Shown: one piece after another, positions 1 through 6,917 of the stretch
Layout of the letters: each line of letters starts with the position of its first letter
How positions within the stretch are numbered: the stretch's first letter is position 1
Assembly (NCBI GenBank): GCA_030654015.1
Contig: JAURYI010000089.1
Location: 1-41,037 of the forward strand
Origin: Methylococcales bacterium
GTDB taxonomy: Bacteria > Pseudomonadota > Gammaproteobacteria > Methylococcales > Methylomonadaceae
Length of the DNA stretch: 41,037 nt
Direction: 5' to 3'
The notes under the pieces: model-generated
Databases searched by the model: none
The model's input: the letters and a program-made list of their open reading frames with translations, nothing else
What the model was told of the DNA's origin: nothing
Program-made: the position numbers and the translations under genes

Positions 1-141
1 CCATCTCAATCGCTTCGGACTGTTCGAGTTAAAAGAGCGAAATCCACTGCCAGTAGACTATGAAATTATGTTTGGAATGTAGGTGCAATAGGGCTTACAG
101 AGGACTAATAGCAATTTACGCACGAATCCTTACGCCTAGCC
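1..141 (+). mobile_element. Terminal part of an insertion sequence, truncated by the window start
   Basis: The segment ends at 141 with the terminal repeat GAATCCTTACGCCTAGCC (124-141). The same sequence in inverted orientation is at 40897-40914, and similarity continues inward for about 37 bp with few mismatches (both carry CGTAAATTGCTATTAGT). TTCAT directly follows at 142-146 and directly precedes the other IS end at 40892-40896, which is a 5-bp target duplication. The element therefore spans the window ends, and the window is either a contig broken in an IS or a circular plasmid opened there. The IS family is not recognised. Confidence 0.85.
2..82 (+). CDS. C-terminal end of an IS transposase (partial)
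   Basis: An open frame runs in from the window edge and stops with TAG at 80-82. The tail includes NRFGLFELKERNPL and ends PVDYEIMFGM. It sits about 60 bp inside the IS terminus, where transposase genes normally end. Its start lies outside the window. If the window is a closed circle, the frame continues backward from the window end without a stop for roughly 35 further codons, giving a short chimeric or deleted transposase. No catalytic residues are visible, so the transposase identity rests on position. Confidence 0.55.
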   Translation, partial: HLNRFGLFELKERNPLPVDYEIMFGM

Positions 142-465
142 TTCATTGGTAGAAAAAACTTTGCCTGATTCGGTAAAGAATGAATCTATATCGCTCTTTT
201 GTAGTTGGCTTGCTGGGTCGTAAAACTTGCATTGAATAGCGCAATAATCGCCTGTGTAGCGTTCCCGTGCTACTAAATCAATACCAACATCCGTGCCGTG
301 TCTATCTTGCCATTCACTCCATAACCATACATCACTGTATTTGTCTGCATACTGCGGATCAATGACTAGGTAGTTTGCAAATAGTCGTTCAAATTTATCG
401 CCTAGGTCGCGATTTGAAGTGGCTAGTTGTCTGAATTCGTTGAGTAGGGTTTGTAATGGGGTCAT
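142..465 (-). pseudogene. Type ISP restriction-modification enzyme, N-terminal nuclease fragment
   Basis: This is the first 108-109 codons of a large restriction-modification gene whose remainder is at 36356-40896. The fragment is an Mrr-like PD-(D/E)XK nuclease domain. Asp63 (in GTDVGIDLV) and Gln78-x-Lys80 (in AIQCK) form the expected D...QxK site. The frame runs into the IS and meets TAG at 136-138. Deleting the IS and one TTCAT duplication restores a 1619-residue protein, close to the roughly 1580 residues of LlaGI-type enzymes. The ATG at 463-465 has no strong Shine-Dalgarno. As it stands, the nuclease domain is detached from the helicase motor, so restriction activity is probably lost (inference). 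Confidence 0.85.
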
Positions 466-660
466 GAGTTAGTGTATTTCGGTTATGAAAAGTAGGTTGA
501 GCGTGAGTGTATGGCACTTATGCTGGCTGCTATCACACCATTTACTAATGCTTTTATAAGCCTTAAATAAGCTCATTTTGCGAAAATAACTTATTACTGC
601 GTTTTACCATTAATAAATGCTTTTTGTGTCTTAAATAGGCTTTTATGGCGGTATTTTCAC
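466..660. other. Intergenic region with an imperfect direct repeat
   Basis: This 195-bp spacer lies upstream of the restriction gene (reading left) and downstream of parE. It holds an AT-rich imperfect direct repeat, AATGCTTTTATAAGCCTTAA near 547-566 and AATGCTTTTTGTGTCTTAAA near 616-635. It presumably contains the restriction gene promoter, but no clear -35/-10 pair can be assigned. Confidence 0.35.
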
Positions 661-957
661 TTAGTTTGGAAATAAGAGTGCTTCGTAATCTCGCGCTCCG
701 TGCAGGATATGGATAATTTCTATCAGATTTTTATTAACCCGATAGAAAATCAAATAATCCCGATGTACACATCGCCTGATACCGTGGCTTTCGTAACGGG
801 GTATCAGTGGAAAGGCATTCGGCATATCTGCAAGTGTGTCACAACGGTCAAGCAGTTCATCAACAAAAGTAATGGCTCGCTTGGGATTGTGTGGGCGAAT
901 AAATTCGCCAATCTCCATTAAGTCCGCTTCGGCTTGGTCTGTGATAACAACTTTCAT
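661..957 (-). CDS. parE: ParE/RelE-superfamily toxin
   Basis: The 98-residue protein has the ParE pattern: an N-terminal strand (MKVVITDQAEADL), helices with FVDELLDRCDTLADMPNAFP, then IRRCVHRDYLIFYRV and a C-terminal ILHGARDYEALLF. Characterised ParE toxins inhibit DNA gyrase. The gene follows the antitoxin with a 4-bp overlap (954-957), which implies translational coupling. On a plasmid the pair would act in post-segregational killing. It is full length for the family. Confidence 0.93.
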   Translation of the reverse strand: MKVVITDQAEADLMEIGEFIRPHNPKRAITFVDELLDRCDTLADMPNAFPLIPRYESHGIRRCVHRDYLIFYRVNKNLIEIIHILHGARDYEALLFPN

Positions 958-1208
958 ACGTCAAAACGCTTGTGTAGTTGTTTGCGGACTGTTTCGACTG
1001 ATTGTGTCCGTCCGCTTTCTGCATCGGCAATGCCTTTGGTGATAGCTGTATCCAGCATAGCTAAACGCTGATCGCGTTCCATCCAGCCGCGTAAGGCTTC
1101 GCGTATGACTTCACTGTTAGAGCTGTAAGTTCCTGCGCCCACTTTTTCACGGATAATGCGCACCATTTCGGCGGGGAGGGTGATTGATAATTTTTCGGCT
1201 GTTTGCAT
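954..1208 (-). CDS. parD: ParD-like ribbon-helix-helix antitoxin
   Basis: The 84-residue protein begins with a ribbon-helix-helix DNA-binding region (LSITLPAEMVRIIREKV followed by SSNSEVIREALRGWMERD), typical of ParD. The C-terminal half is the toxin-neutralising tail. It is the first gene of the operon, directly after an inverted-repeat operator at 1232-1259, and overlaps parE by 4 bp. By family precedent it binds ParE and represses its own promoter. Confidence 0.93.
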   Translation of the reverse strand: MQTAEKLSITLPAEMVRIIREKVGAGTYSSNSEVIREALRGWMERDQRLAMLDTAITKGIADAESGRTQSVETVRKQLHKRFDV

Positions 1209-1231
1209 GATATTTCTCTGGCTATCGTTGG

Positions 1232-1259
1232 TAGTAGTAAATGCTATTTAATACTACTA
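1232..1259. promoter_or_regulatory. Probable parDE operator
   Basis: A perfect 8-bp inverted repeat, TAGTAGTA (1232-1239) and TACTACTA (1252-1259), is separated by 12 bp and lies 24 bp upstream of parD. An AATGC pentamer follows each arm. The position fits autoregulation by the ParD/ParDE complex. Confidence 0.6.
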
Positions 1260-1471
1260 AATGCTTTTGTTGTCCAGTGATTGTTGCAATTCATTACAGA
1301 CTGCTTTTTATTAATTATTTAAAAACAGGTGTGGATGATTGAATGGGGGTTAGTGTTAAAGACTGTTAGGGTTATTAACTAACTGGCTGTTGTTTTTGAT
1401 TTGTGTGTTTTCAGTTGTGTTGGTTTTTTAAACGTCCGCATCCACACAACACAAACACAAATTTTTTTGAG

Positions 1472-1724
1472 TTATCAACAAGCCCACGCGGTGTTCTTGT
1501 GTTCTTATAAATGTTCTTATGTGTTCTTGTGTTTTCGCGCGCGAACCTTATATATGGCGAAAGGTGACAAATTCAATCCGAAAGGTGACAAATTCAATCC
1601 CGAAAAGTGGCAAATTCCCCATTCAATCCACAAACTGTGGATAACTCAAAAAAATTTAATAAATTCAATAACATAAATAGATTGACAATCTATCGTTAAA
1701 AGTGACAATAAAGATATTTATAAT
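1472..1724 (+). other. Plasmid replication origin (oriV) with iterons and DnaA boxes
   Basis: Three 21-bp iterons of the form CGAAAGGTGACAAATTCAAT lie at 1558-1578, 1579-1599 and 1601-1621. The first two are identical and the third is degenerate. A consensus DnaA box TGTGGATAA is at 1636-1644 and a near match TTATCAACA at 1472-1480. An AT-rich stretch follows (1645-1680), and a half-iteron AAAAGTGACAATAAA appears near 1698. TATAAT at 1719-1724 may be the rep -10. Short TGTTCTT/TGTGTTCTT repeats occupy 1490-1535. This is the usual layout of a Rep_3 iteron origin. Confidence 0.85.
1558..1621 (+). repeat. Three tandem 21-bp iterons
   Basis: Units start at 1558, 1579 and 1601. Units 1 and 2 are identical. 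Unit 3 (CGAAAAGTGGCAAATTCCCC) differs at several positions and is offset by one base. They are the expected binding sites of the initiator encoded downstream. Confidence 0.9.
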
Positions 1725-1755
1725 GCACCGTTAGTGATAAACAGGGTAAATAATC

Positions 1756-2811
1756 ATGCCAAAAACACCTAAAACCTATCTCAAAAAATCCGTCAGTCCT
1801 ATCGCTGTTAAAGCCACTGGCAACCCTTGGAATACTTCCAGCGTAGCTCAATCCACTGTGCCATTGCCTAATGACGTGATTATTACCAAGATTGATGGGC
1901 CTTATACGGAACGTGATAGAAAATTGTGGGCATTTTTAGTGGCGGCGATTTGGGATGATTTGGGTATTCCAAAAATTCATGAAATACGGGTTGCCAAAAT
2001 CAACGCTGTTTTTGAAGCATTGGGAGGTGATACCTCATCGGGTTGGATATGGGAGAGTGTGAGACGCTTATCAAAGACCATTATTGAATGGGAAGGTGGT
2101 GAAGACGGTAAGCGGCTTACATTTATGGGTGTTTCTAGCATGATGAGTGGGCAAATCACTAAAGAATCACGCGCAACGGGTATTTTGCGCTTTGAAATCT
2201 CCGCGTTACTCGGTGAGGTGATTAAAACCCCCTGTCGCTTTTCACGGCTACGGCTGCATTTTATGATTGGGCTATCGGGTAAATATGCGGTCACACTTTA
2301 TATGCTGCTGGAATCGGTTGTTAATATGGATACCCCTGTTTTAGAGTTAGCATTGCCACAACTTCGGCAATGGCTAAAAGTGCCAGAAGGAAAATTAAAT
2401 CGATGGGTTGATATTAAACGCCGCACCATTGAACCTGCCCTAAAACAAATCAACGAAAATTCAGAAACGGCAGGTTTTAGTGTCACTATGGAAGAAATCA
2501 AAGAAGGTCGCGCCGTGAATCGGGTGCGCTTTATCGTCACTAAAAGCAAAGTGCGATTAAGTGATGAAAAAAGCCTACAGTCTAAGCCAGAAACCCCCGC
2601 CTTCTTTGAACCGCCAACTTCATCAACCTCTACGCTACATCTGCCCACTTCGGCTTATGAAGAAGCTAAAAAGGTTGCATCTGGCTGGGATATTTACGAA
2701 CTGGAACGGCAATGGCGAGAATGGATGAAAAGTAAACCAGTCCCTAAAAATCCATCTGGAGCATTCGTTAGTTTCTGCAAGAAAAAAGCTATGAAACAGG
2801 CGCAGCCATAG
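1756..2811 (+). CDS. rep: Plasmid replication initiator, Rep_3 (RepB/RepA) family
   Basis: The 351-residue protein matches the winged-helix initiators of iteron plasmids. The region RDRKLWAFLVAAIWDDL is followed by the first winged-helix domain, a central block (LSGKYAVTLYMLLESVV), and a second domain ending near residue 270 (VNRVRFIVTKSKVRL). The C-terminal 80 residues are variable. It would bind the iterons just upstream and recruit host DnaA and helicase. The ATG at 1756 is preceded by a weak AGGG site. It is convergent with the XRE gene, from which it is separated by only 19 bp. Confidence 0.88.
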   Translation: MPKTPKTYLKKSVSPIAVKATGNPWNTSSVAQSTVPLPNDVIITKIDGPYTERDRKLWAFLVAAIWDDLGIPKIHEIRVAKINAVFEALGGDTSSGWIWESVRRLSKTIIEWEGGEDGKRLTFMGVSSMMSGQITKESRATGILRFEISALLGEVIKTPCRFSRLRLHFMIGLSGKYAVTLYMLLESVVNMDTPVLELALPQLRQWLKVPEGKLNRWVDIKRRTIEPALKQINENSETAGFSVTMEEIKEGRAVNRVRFIVTKSKVRLSDEKSLQSKPETPAFFEPPTSSTSTLHLPTSAYEEAKKVASGWDIYELERQWREWMKSKPVPKNPSGAFVSFCKKKAMKQAQP

Positions 2812-2830
2812 CACTATAACAATAACTGAG

Positions 2831-3064
2831 TTAGAACGGTTTATCGCCGCGTAGTGGTTTTTTCTTGTCAGATTCTGGCAGTAAATCAATAACCAAGCAA
2901 TCAAGCGCGGCGGCGATACTGCGCAAGGTGTTAATTTTTGGGTTATCGTCTCCGCCTTCTAATTTACTAATCATGGCTTGAGTAACGTTAGCTTTGGTTG
3001 CTAGTTCTGATTGATTCCAGCGTTTAGCCTCACGGCGTTGTTTTACATTTTGTCCGATGGTCAT
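2831..3064 (-). CDS. XRE-family helix-turn-helix regulator
   Basis: The 77-residue protein is a minimal lambda-repressor-like domain: IGQNVKQRREAKRWNQSELA, then TKANVTQAMISKLEGGDDNP with helices 2-3, then a short tail ending in a lysine-rich segment. It overlaps the stop of kfrA by 4 bp and so is translationally coupled to it. It probably controls plasmid maintenance functions, but the target is not evident. It runs convergent to rep. Confidence 0.85.
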   Translation of the reverse strand: MTIGQNVKQRREAKRWNQSELATKANVTQAMISKLEGGDDNPKINTLRSIAAALDCLVIDLLPESDKKKPLRGDKPF

Positions 3065-3984
3065 TTTGCGGTTTTCCGTCGTTTGCTAGGGGTTGGGGTG
3101 GGCTTGGCTTGTTCCTCGCTTATATCGCTAAAAAGGTCTTCATTTTGCCTGTCCGCTTGGGGGTTGGGTAGTTGGCTATTATCTTTGACTGTACCTATTT
3201 TATCCATCAGGGTTTTTAACATCGTTTGCAGTTCTTGACGCTCTGCCTTGATTGCGCTTATTTCAGCGATTGCGCGGGTTTCGATGTCGGCGGCGCGGCG
3301 ATCACTGGCTTCACGTTCGGCGGTTTGTTTGGCTAGTGTTGAGCGTAAGGCGTTCGCGTCTGTCTCGGCTTGGTGTCTGGCGGTTTGTTCGCCTGTTAGT
3401 AGGCTGGTGAGTTGTTCGACTCTGGCGAGTAGTTCTGTTCGGGCGGCTTCGGCAGTTTCGGCGCGGTGGGTGGCTTGGGTGCTTGCTAGGGTCTGGGCGT
3501 TTAGCTCGGTTTGTAGTGTGGCAAGTTCGGCGGTACGGTTTGCCAGTTGTTGGGCTTTGCTGTCAATCTCCGCTTGTGCTGCATCCCGTTCGGCTTTGAC
3601 TTGTTCGAGTTCTTCGGCGGTGGTTTGTAGTTCTGCCAAGGTGTCATCGCGTTCGCTTTGGGCTTCGGCTATTCTGGCATTGGTGGCTTGTGCCAGTTGT
3701 TCCAGTTCGGATTTGGTCTCGGCTAGTGCTGCATCCCATAGTTGCGTGGCTGCATTGTGCAATACGTCAACCAATGAAGCGGGTAATGGGGTGCGCTCGA
3801 TGGGCTGAGTCACTTGTAAAACTTGCCGCTCTTTCCAACGGCGTAGGGCTTGGCTAATGGTAGTCATTGAACCGCCGCCAATGGCTGACCATACCGCTCT
3901 GTTAGTGACTTTTTCACCGTTCGCCGTCAGTTGGTCGGCGATTTCAAACACCGTTTCATCGGTCACAATTCTTTCTATAGCCAT
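3061..3984 (-). CDS. kfrA: KfrA-like DNA-binding coiled-coil protein
   Basis: The 307-residue protein has an N-terminal KfrA DNA-binding domain (about residues 1-60, ending TTISQALRRWKERQ). A long alpha-helical coiled coil rich in Ala, Glu and Gln follows to about residue 260, then a basic tail (PTPTPSKRRKTAK). KfrA of IncP plasmids is an autoregulator proposed to support partition. The start is directly behind a palindromic operator at 3997-4043. It heads a two-gene operon with the XRE gene. Confidence 0.87.
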   Translation of the reverse strand: MAIERIVTDETVFEIADQLTANGEKVTNRAVWSAIGGGSMTTISQALRRWKERQVLQVTQPIERTPLPASLVDVLHNAATQLWDAALAETKSELEQLAQATNARIAEAQSERDDTLAELQTTAEELEQVKAERDAAQAEIDSKAQQLANRTAELATLQTELNAQTLASTQATHRAETAEAARTELLARVEQLTSLLTGEQTARHQAETDANALRSTLAKQTAEREASDRRAADIETRAIAEISAIKAERQELQTMLKTLMDKIGTVKDNSQLPNPQADRQNEDLFSDISEEQAKPTPTPSKRRKTAK

Positions 3985-3996
3985 AATATCACCTCA

Positions 3997-4043
3997 TTTT
4001 GTTATGATAACGTTTTTGTTATGATAACGTTATCATAACAAAA
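3997..4043. promoter_or_regulatory. KfrA-type operator: 30-bp perfect palindrome plus one extra half-site
   Basis: A perfect 30-bp palindrome spans 4014-4043, centred between 4028 and 4029, with half-site TTTTGTTATGATAAC. A further half-site copy lies in direct orientation at 3997-4012. The array sits 12 bp upstream of the kfrA start, as expected for autorepression. Confidence 0.8.
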
Positions 4044-4062
4044 TACAAGCCCTGCGTTATTG

Positions 4063-4653
4063 TTACACCATCGCTGCCTTTATGCGCTGCACGACTGACG
4101 TTCCCACGCCGTGCAGTTTTGCGGTCTTGAGTATTCCCGTGCCGTTGGTTAGGGTTGCGCGTATTGCGTCCTCGATGTTTGCTTTCGTTTGGGGTCTGCC
4201 CAATATCACGCCGTTGGCTCTGGCTCTGGCAAGTCCAGCATTCACGCGGTCGCGTATGATTGAACGCTCGAACTCGGCAAAAACTCCCAACATTTGAAAC
4301 ATTGCCTTTCCCGCTGGCGTTGTTGTATCAATGCCCTGCTGGTGCAGATAAAGGTCAATGCCGTAACCGTGAATGTCAGATAAAAAACTTGTTAAGTCTT
4401 GCAAGCTACGCCCTAAGCGGTCAACGCTCCAAGCTCCTACGATGTCGAATTTTCGCCGCGCTGCGTCTTTAAGCAAGCGGTCGAAAGCGGGGCGTTTATC
4501 ACGCCCCTTTGCACCGCTAATTCCAGCATCTTCATAGATTTCAGTGATTACCCAGCCTGAACGTGCCGCCACGTCTAAAAGCTCACGGCGTTGGTTATCG
4601 GTTGTTTGTTCATCAGTTGAAACCCTTATGTATAAGGCGGTGCGTTTTGCCAC
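4063..4653 (-). CDS. Serine recombinase (resolvase/invertase family)
   Basis: The 196-residue protein is a canonical small serine recombinase. The catalytic Ser is in ALYIRVSTDEQT near residue 12. The conserved AWSVDRLGRSLQDL gives the active-site Arg residues, AEFERSIIRDRV starts the E-helix, and a C-terminal helix-turn-helix (TGILKTAKLHGVGTSVVQRI) binds DNA. It probably resolves plasmid multimers or a nearby transposon cointegrate. No terminal repeats are visible around it. The next gene upstream, at 4655, is 1 bp away. Confidence 0.93.
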   Translation of the reverse strand: MAKRTALYIRVSTDEQTTDNQRRELLDVAARSGWVITEIYEDAGISGAKGRDKRPAFDRLLKDAARRKFDIVGAWSVDRLGRSLQDLTSFLSDIHGYGIDLYLHQQGIDTTTPAGKAMFQMLGVFAEFERSIIRDRVNAGLARARANGVILGRPQTKANIEDAIRATLTNGTGILKTAKLHGVGTSVVQRIKAAMV

Positions 4654-4654
4654 G

Positions 4655-4837
4655 TTACACCTCGTAATCGTTTACTTCGATAAGGCAATCCAAAACCTCT
4701 GGATTTTCAGCTCTTACTATTTTTTCGGCTTCTTGTTGTGAACGCATTTTTTCGACTAAAAAACTTCCTACCTGACCGTTTGGCATTTCCCAAAGAAAAT
4801 CCCAGTCTCTAAGTTCACCTGCATTTGAGTTATTCAT
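4655..4837 (-). CDS. Small hypothetical protein (60 aa)
   Basis: The acidic protein begins MNNSNAGELRDWDFLWEMPN and ends IEVNDYEV. There is no signal peptide or membrane segment, and I do not recognise the family. It is preceded by GGAGAAAACAAA, a good ribosome site, and ends 1 bp before the recombinase gene, so the two are probably cotranscribed. Confidence 0.6.
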   Translation of the reverse strand: MNNSNAGELRDWDFLWEMPNGQVGSFLVEKMRSQQEAEKIVRAENPEVLDCLIEVNDYEV

Positions 4838-4885
4838 TTTGTTTTCTCCAGCTTCAAAAAAAAGCGCGTCCGTGCGCGGTGTTTC

Positions 4886-5062
4886 CTAGTTTTCGCTGGT
4901 GCTGGCTTCTGCCAATTTTTCCCAGCGGTCAAAAATTCCCCTGAAGGAATTTTCTAGTGTTGCCGAATTTTCAACATCGGCGGCAAAGTACAATTCAGCG
5001 AGGCGGCGTTCAAATTTGCCGCCTTGGTCAATCATCAATTCCAGTACAGGATTTTTAATCAT
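4886..5062 (-). CDS. Small hypothetical protein (58 aa)
   Basis: A short frame starts at ATG 5060-5062, preceded by AGGAGAACAACC, a strong Shine-Dalgarno. It encodes MIKNPVLELMIDQGGKFERR..., is compact and largely helical and acidic, and ends EASTSEN. It lies 48 bp upstream of the next small gene in the same direction. Function unknown. The ribosome site and conserved spacing argue for a real gene. Confidence 0.6.
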   Translation of the reverse strand: MIKNPVLELMIDQGGKFERRLAELYFAADVENSATLENSFRGIFDRWEKLAEASTSEN

Positions 5063-5200
5063 GGTTGTTCTCCTAGCTATGCGTTATAGACCAGTTTAAC
5101 GTATGGGTTAAAGGGTGACACGAAAGCCGCAAATAATAGGGCCTGGTGGTCGGTGTTTTCGGGCGGGTTTTCCGTATAGCTACTTAGTCGTGATTTTTGG

Positions 5201-5291
5201 TATTATGTCTGCTCCGTTGTTGTCCCCGTGTTACTAGCACGGGAACGGTTGAAAGATAGAATTTAAGCCGCCTTAAACAAGCGGCTTTTTT
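5201..5291 (+). ncRNA. Possible small RNA or leader ending in an intrinsic terminator
   Basis: On the plus strand a TATTAT box at 5201-5206 is followed by a hairpin CCCGTG/CACGGG (5225-5230 and 5238-5243), then by a terminator-like stem AAGCCGC/GCGGCTT (5265-5271 and 5281-5287) and a T run (5285-5291). No ORF lies between. The arrangement would give an RNA of about 80 nt ending at the stop of the opposing gene at 5290. No convincing -35 is seen, so this is tentative. Confidence 0.3.
5265..5291 (+). terminator. Intrinsic terminator
   Basis: A 7-bp stem AAGCCGC...GCGGCTT with a 9-nt loop is followed by a run of seven T residues on the plus strand. The reverse orientation has A residues on the 5' side, so it may also act bidirectionally for the minus-strand genes ending at 5290. 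Confidence 0.6.
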
Positions 5292-5457
5292 ATGCGTCCA
5301 GCTTTACGATTTCGGTTTTCTTAATCGAACCTACAAAACCGCATTGGTTAGCCCACTCGATGGCTTGCGCCTTTGCTTCTGCTCTCGATTTGGCAAAAAA
5401 TCGGCAACCATAAGAACCGCCTTTACTAAAAATCAGCGTGACATCAAAACGTTTCAT
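5290..5457 (-). CDS. Small hypothetical protein (55 aa)
   Basis: A short frame starting MKRFDVTLIFSKGG and ending IVKLDA overlaps the preceding gene by 4 bp (5454-5457, ATGA), which indicates translational coupling. The sequence CRFFAKSRAEAKAQAIEWAN suggests a small strand-helix fold, similar in size to phage and plasmid accessory proteins. Function unknown. Confidence 0.6.
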   Translation of the reverse strand: MKRFDVTLIFSKGGSYGCRFFAKSRAEAKAQAIEWANQCGFVGSIKKTEIVKLDA

Positions 5458-5738
5458 TGTTCGCCCTCTTTAGGGATCACACGCTCGAACGTGTTTATGT
5501 CAAAAAATGCGCTGGATGATAAACCGCTAGGCTGTACGGCTTTGCGTCTGAATAATTCCCAACATTCGGCGGTTGTGCCGTCATAGCGGCAAACGGTAAC
5601 GGGGGCGGTTTTCACGCCATAATTTGCCATTGTGTCACCAAAATAGCGCATAGTTGAGCGGGTGAAAAAGTGGCTGGATGTGCCTCTGTTTTCCACTTCT
5701 TGTTTAAGCCGTGCGGCTGTCATTGCTTGCTTGGTCAT
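5454..5738 (-). CDS. Hypothetical plasmid/phage-type protein (94 aa)
   Basis: The sequence begins MTKQAMTAARLKQEVENRGT and contains FFTRSTMRYFGDTMANYGV. It is basic and soluble, with no membrane segment. I recall similar short proteins in plasmid and prophage accessory regions but cannot assign a function. It is preceded by AAGGAGACGTT, a strong ribosome site, and is coupled to the next gene by ATGA. Confidence 0.7.
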   Translation of the reverse strand: MTKQAMTAARLKQEVENRGTSSHFFTRSTMRYFGDTMANYGVKTAPVTVCRYDGTTAECWELFRRKAVQPSGLSSSAFFDINTFERVIPKEGEQ

Positions 5739-5747
5739 AACGTCTCC

Positions 5748-6152
5748 TTAAGCGGCTATCGCGCTGAGTTCGTTTAAAAAATCGTACAGTTCGGAACGTG
5801 AAACACCCAGAACGCGCAGGGCTTTAGCCGCTGAGCGTTGGCAGGTTTGCCACGTTTTGTAAGCCGTGCGGCTGTCGGGGTCGTAACCGAAGTTCCCGCA
5901 AAAATCGTTGAATGAATCCAAACCGCTGACCGCATCACCAATGAAGCAATAGAGCGCGTTTAATGCGTCGTAACGGGTGCGCAGTTCGGGCGACCTCATA
6001 GAAGCCCAGAATTTAAAGCTGGTGCGCTTGTGGGTGTCCGCGTTGTAAACGCTTACGCGGTGATTGTTGTAATTATTGGGCATGAAAGGCGCGGCTTCAT
6101 CGCCCACATAAACCGCGTTTATGCGGATATTTTTAAATTTTGCTTTGCACAT
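5748..6152 (-). CDS. Conserved hypothetical protein (134 aa)
   Basis: I place the start at ATG 6150-6152 (MCKAKFKNIRINAVYVGD) rather than the upstream ATG at 6254. The intervening residues look non-coding and overlap a direct repeat. The segment SFNDFCGNFGYDPDSRTAYK resembles a motif common in small phage and plasmid proteins of unknown function. No membrane segment or catalytic motif is evident. It heads the minus-strand run 6152-5290. Confidence 0.65.
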   Translation of the reverse strand: MCKAKFKNIRINAVYVGDEAAPFMPNNYNNHRVSVYNADTHKRTSFKFWASMRSPELRTRYDALNALYCFIGDAVSGLDSFNDFCGNFGYDPDSRTAYKTWQTCQRSAAKALRVLGVSRSELYDFLNELSAIAA

Positions 6153-6225
6153 AAGAACCACCAAAAAAGTAGAAGGATTGGATGGTTGCTTAACAAGTCG
6201 GCTGGCAGGGTTTACGCCAAAAAAC

Positions 6226-6361
6226 AGCAACCTGACCGCTTGAAAAGCAACCATTGAGAAGGTGAAACACTTGCCAGTTGTTCGGACTCAGTAAGCGGCA
6301 CACAGGAATTGATTACACCCAACTAACAAGCAACCTGACCGTGTGAAAAACAACTATTAAG
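6226..6361. repeat. Pair of imperfect 33-bp direct repeats, possible operator
   Basis: AGCAACCTGACCG begins both copies (6226-6258 and 6329-6361), which match over most of 33 bp and are 103 bp apart. They lie upstream of the gene starting at 6152 and may be regulator sites for that gene run. Nothing else is seen between 6362 and 6500, which is AT-rich and non-coding. Confidence 0.45.
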
Positions 6362-6499
6362 TTTTGCGGTTTTTTCATATTTAGAGACACCAAACAGACC
6401 GCCTAAAGTGTCTTAAACAGCTTCCTTACTGGTGATTATTATAACTTAAATTATAAAAAATAGCACTAAGTCGTTGTTTTTAAATGAAAATAGATTATT

Positions 6500-6863
6500 T
6501 GTTAAATTAGACGGGGAACGTAGGAAACCACACGAGGCCGCGACCAGCGGCAAGCGAAGAACCGCCCCCGCGTAGCGGGGGCGGTGTGAGCGCAGCGAAC
6601 AAAGACAAAACCAATGAGGAACAATTCAGCGTAGCCGATGACCACACCCAATAAGCACGAAGTGCCAACGGCACGACCTCGAAGAATGCGCCGATTATTC
6701 CCCGAAGGGGCGCACGCCCCGCGTAGGGGCAGCACGGCTCCGTTTTGATAAAACTTTTTCGGCGAACGAAAAGTTTTCGCCGTCCGCGTAGGACGATTTT
6801 TAGGACTTACGGGTGCAGGGTGGTAAACCCTGCTGGGGGGTTTGGGGGGCAAAGCCCCCCATT
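6500..6863. repeat. Array of GC-rich palindromes, left flank of the metal island
   Basis: Successive hairpins are seen: an 11-bp perfect stem ACCGCCCCCGC/GCGGGGGCGGT with GTA loop (6561-6585), AAAACTTTT/AAAAGTTTT (6750-6777), GCAGGGT/ACCCTGC (6815-6833), and TGGGGGGC/GCCCCCCA (6843-6861). GCGTAG recurs between them. The unit GGGGTTTGGGG...CCCCATTTA is shared with the array at 20990-21300. The minus-strand frame over this region has a composition imposed by the palindromes and I do not call it a gene. Confidence 0.7.
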
Positions 6864-6898
6864 TAGACACCTTCCTTGCTGCCGCAGGCTTCTTTAAA

Positions 6899-6917
6899 GG
6901 AATCCTTACGCCTAGCC
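6899..6917 (+). mobile_element. Orphan IS terminal repeat
   Basis: GGAATCCTTACGCCTAGCC (19 bp) exactly matches the terminus of the IS at the window ends (124-141 and 40897-40914). No second terminus or transposase is seen to its left, so this is a solo end left by deletion or one-ended rearrangement. Its last base contributes to the TAG stop of cusA at 6917-6919. Confidence 0.75.

Noticed and set aside
1401-1676. A 91-codon ORF over the iterons and upstream
   Set aside because: It contains the iterons and DnaA box and has no ribosome site, so it is origin DNA rather than a gene.
6502-6870. A 122-codon minus-strand ORF over the left palindrome array
   Set aside because: It is fully made of palindromes and repeats (its residues include many Pro/Arg runs imposed by GC-rich hairpins). 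There is no ribosome site and no protein-like composition.
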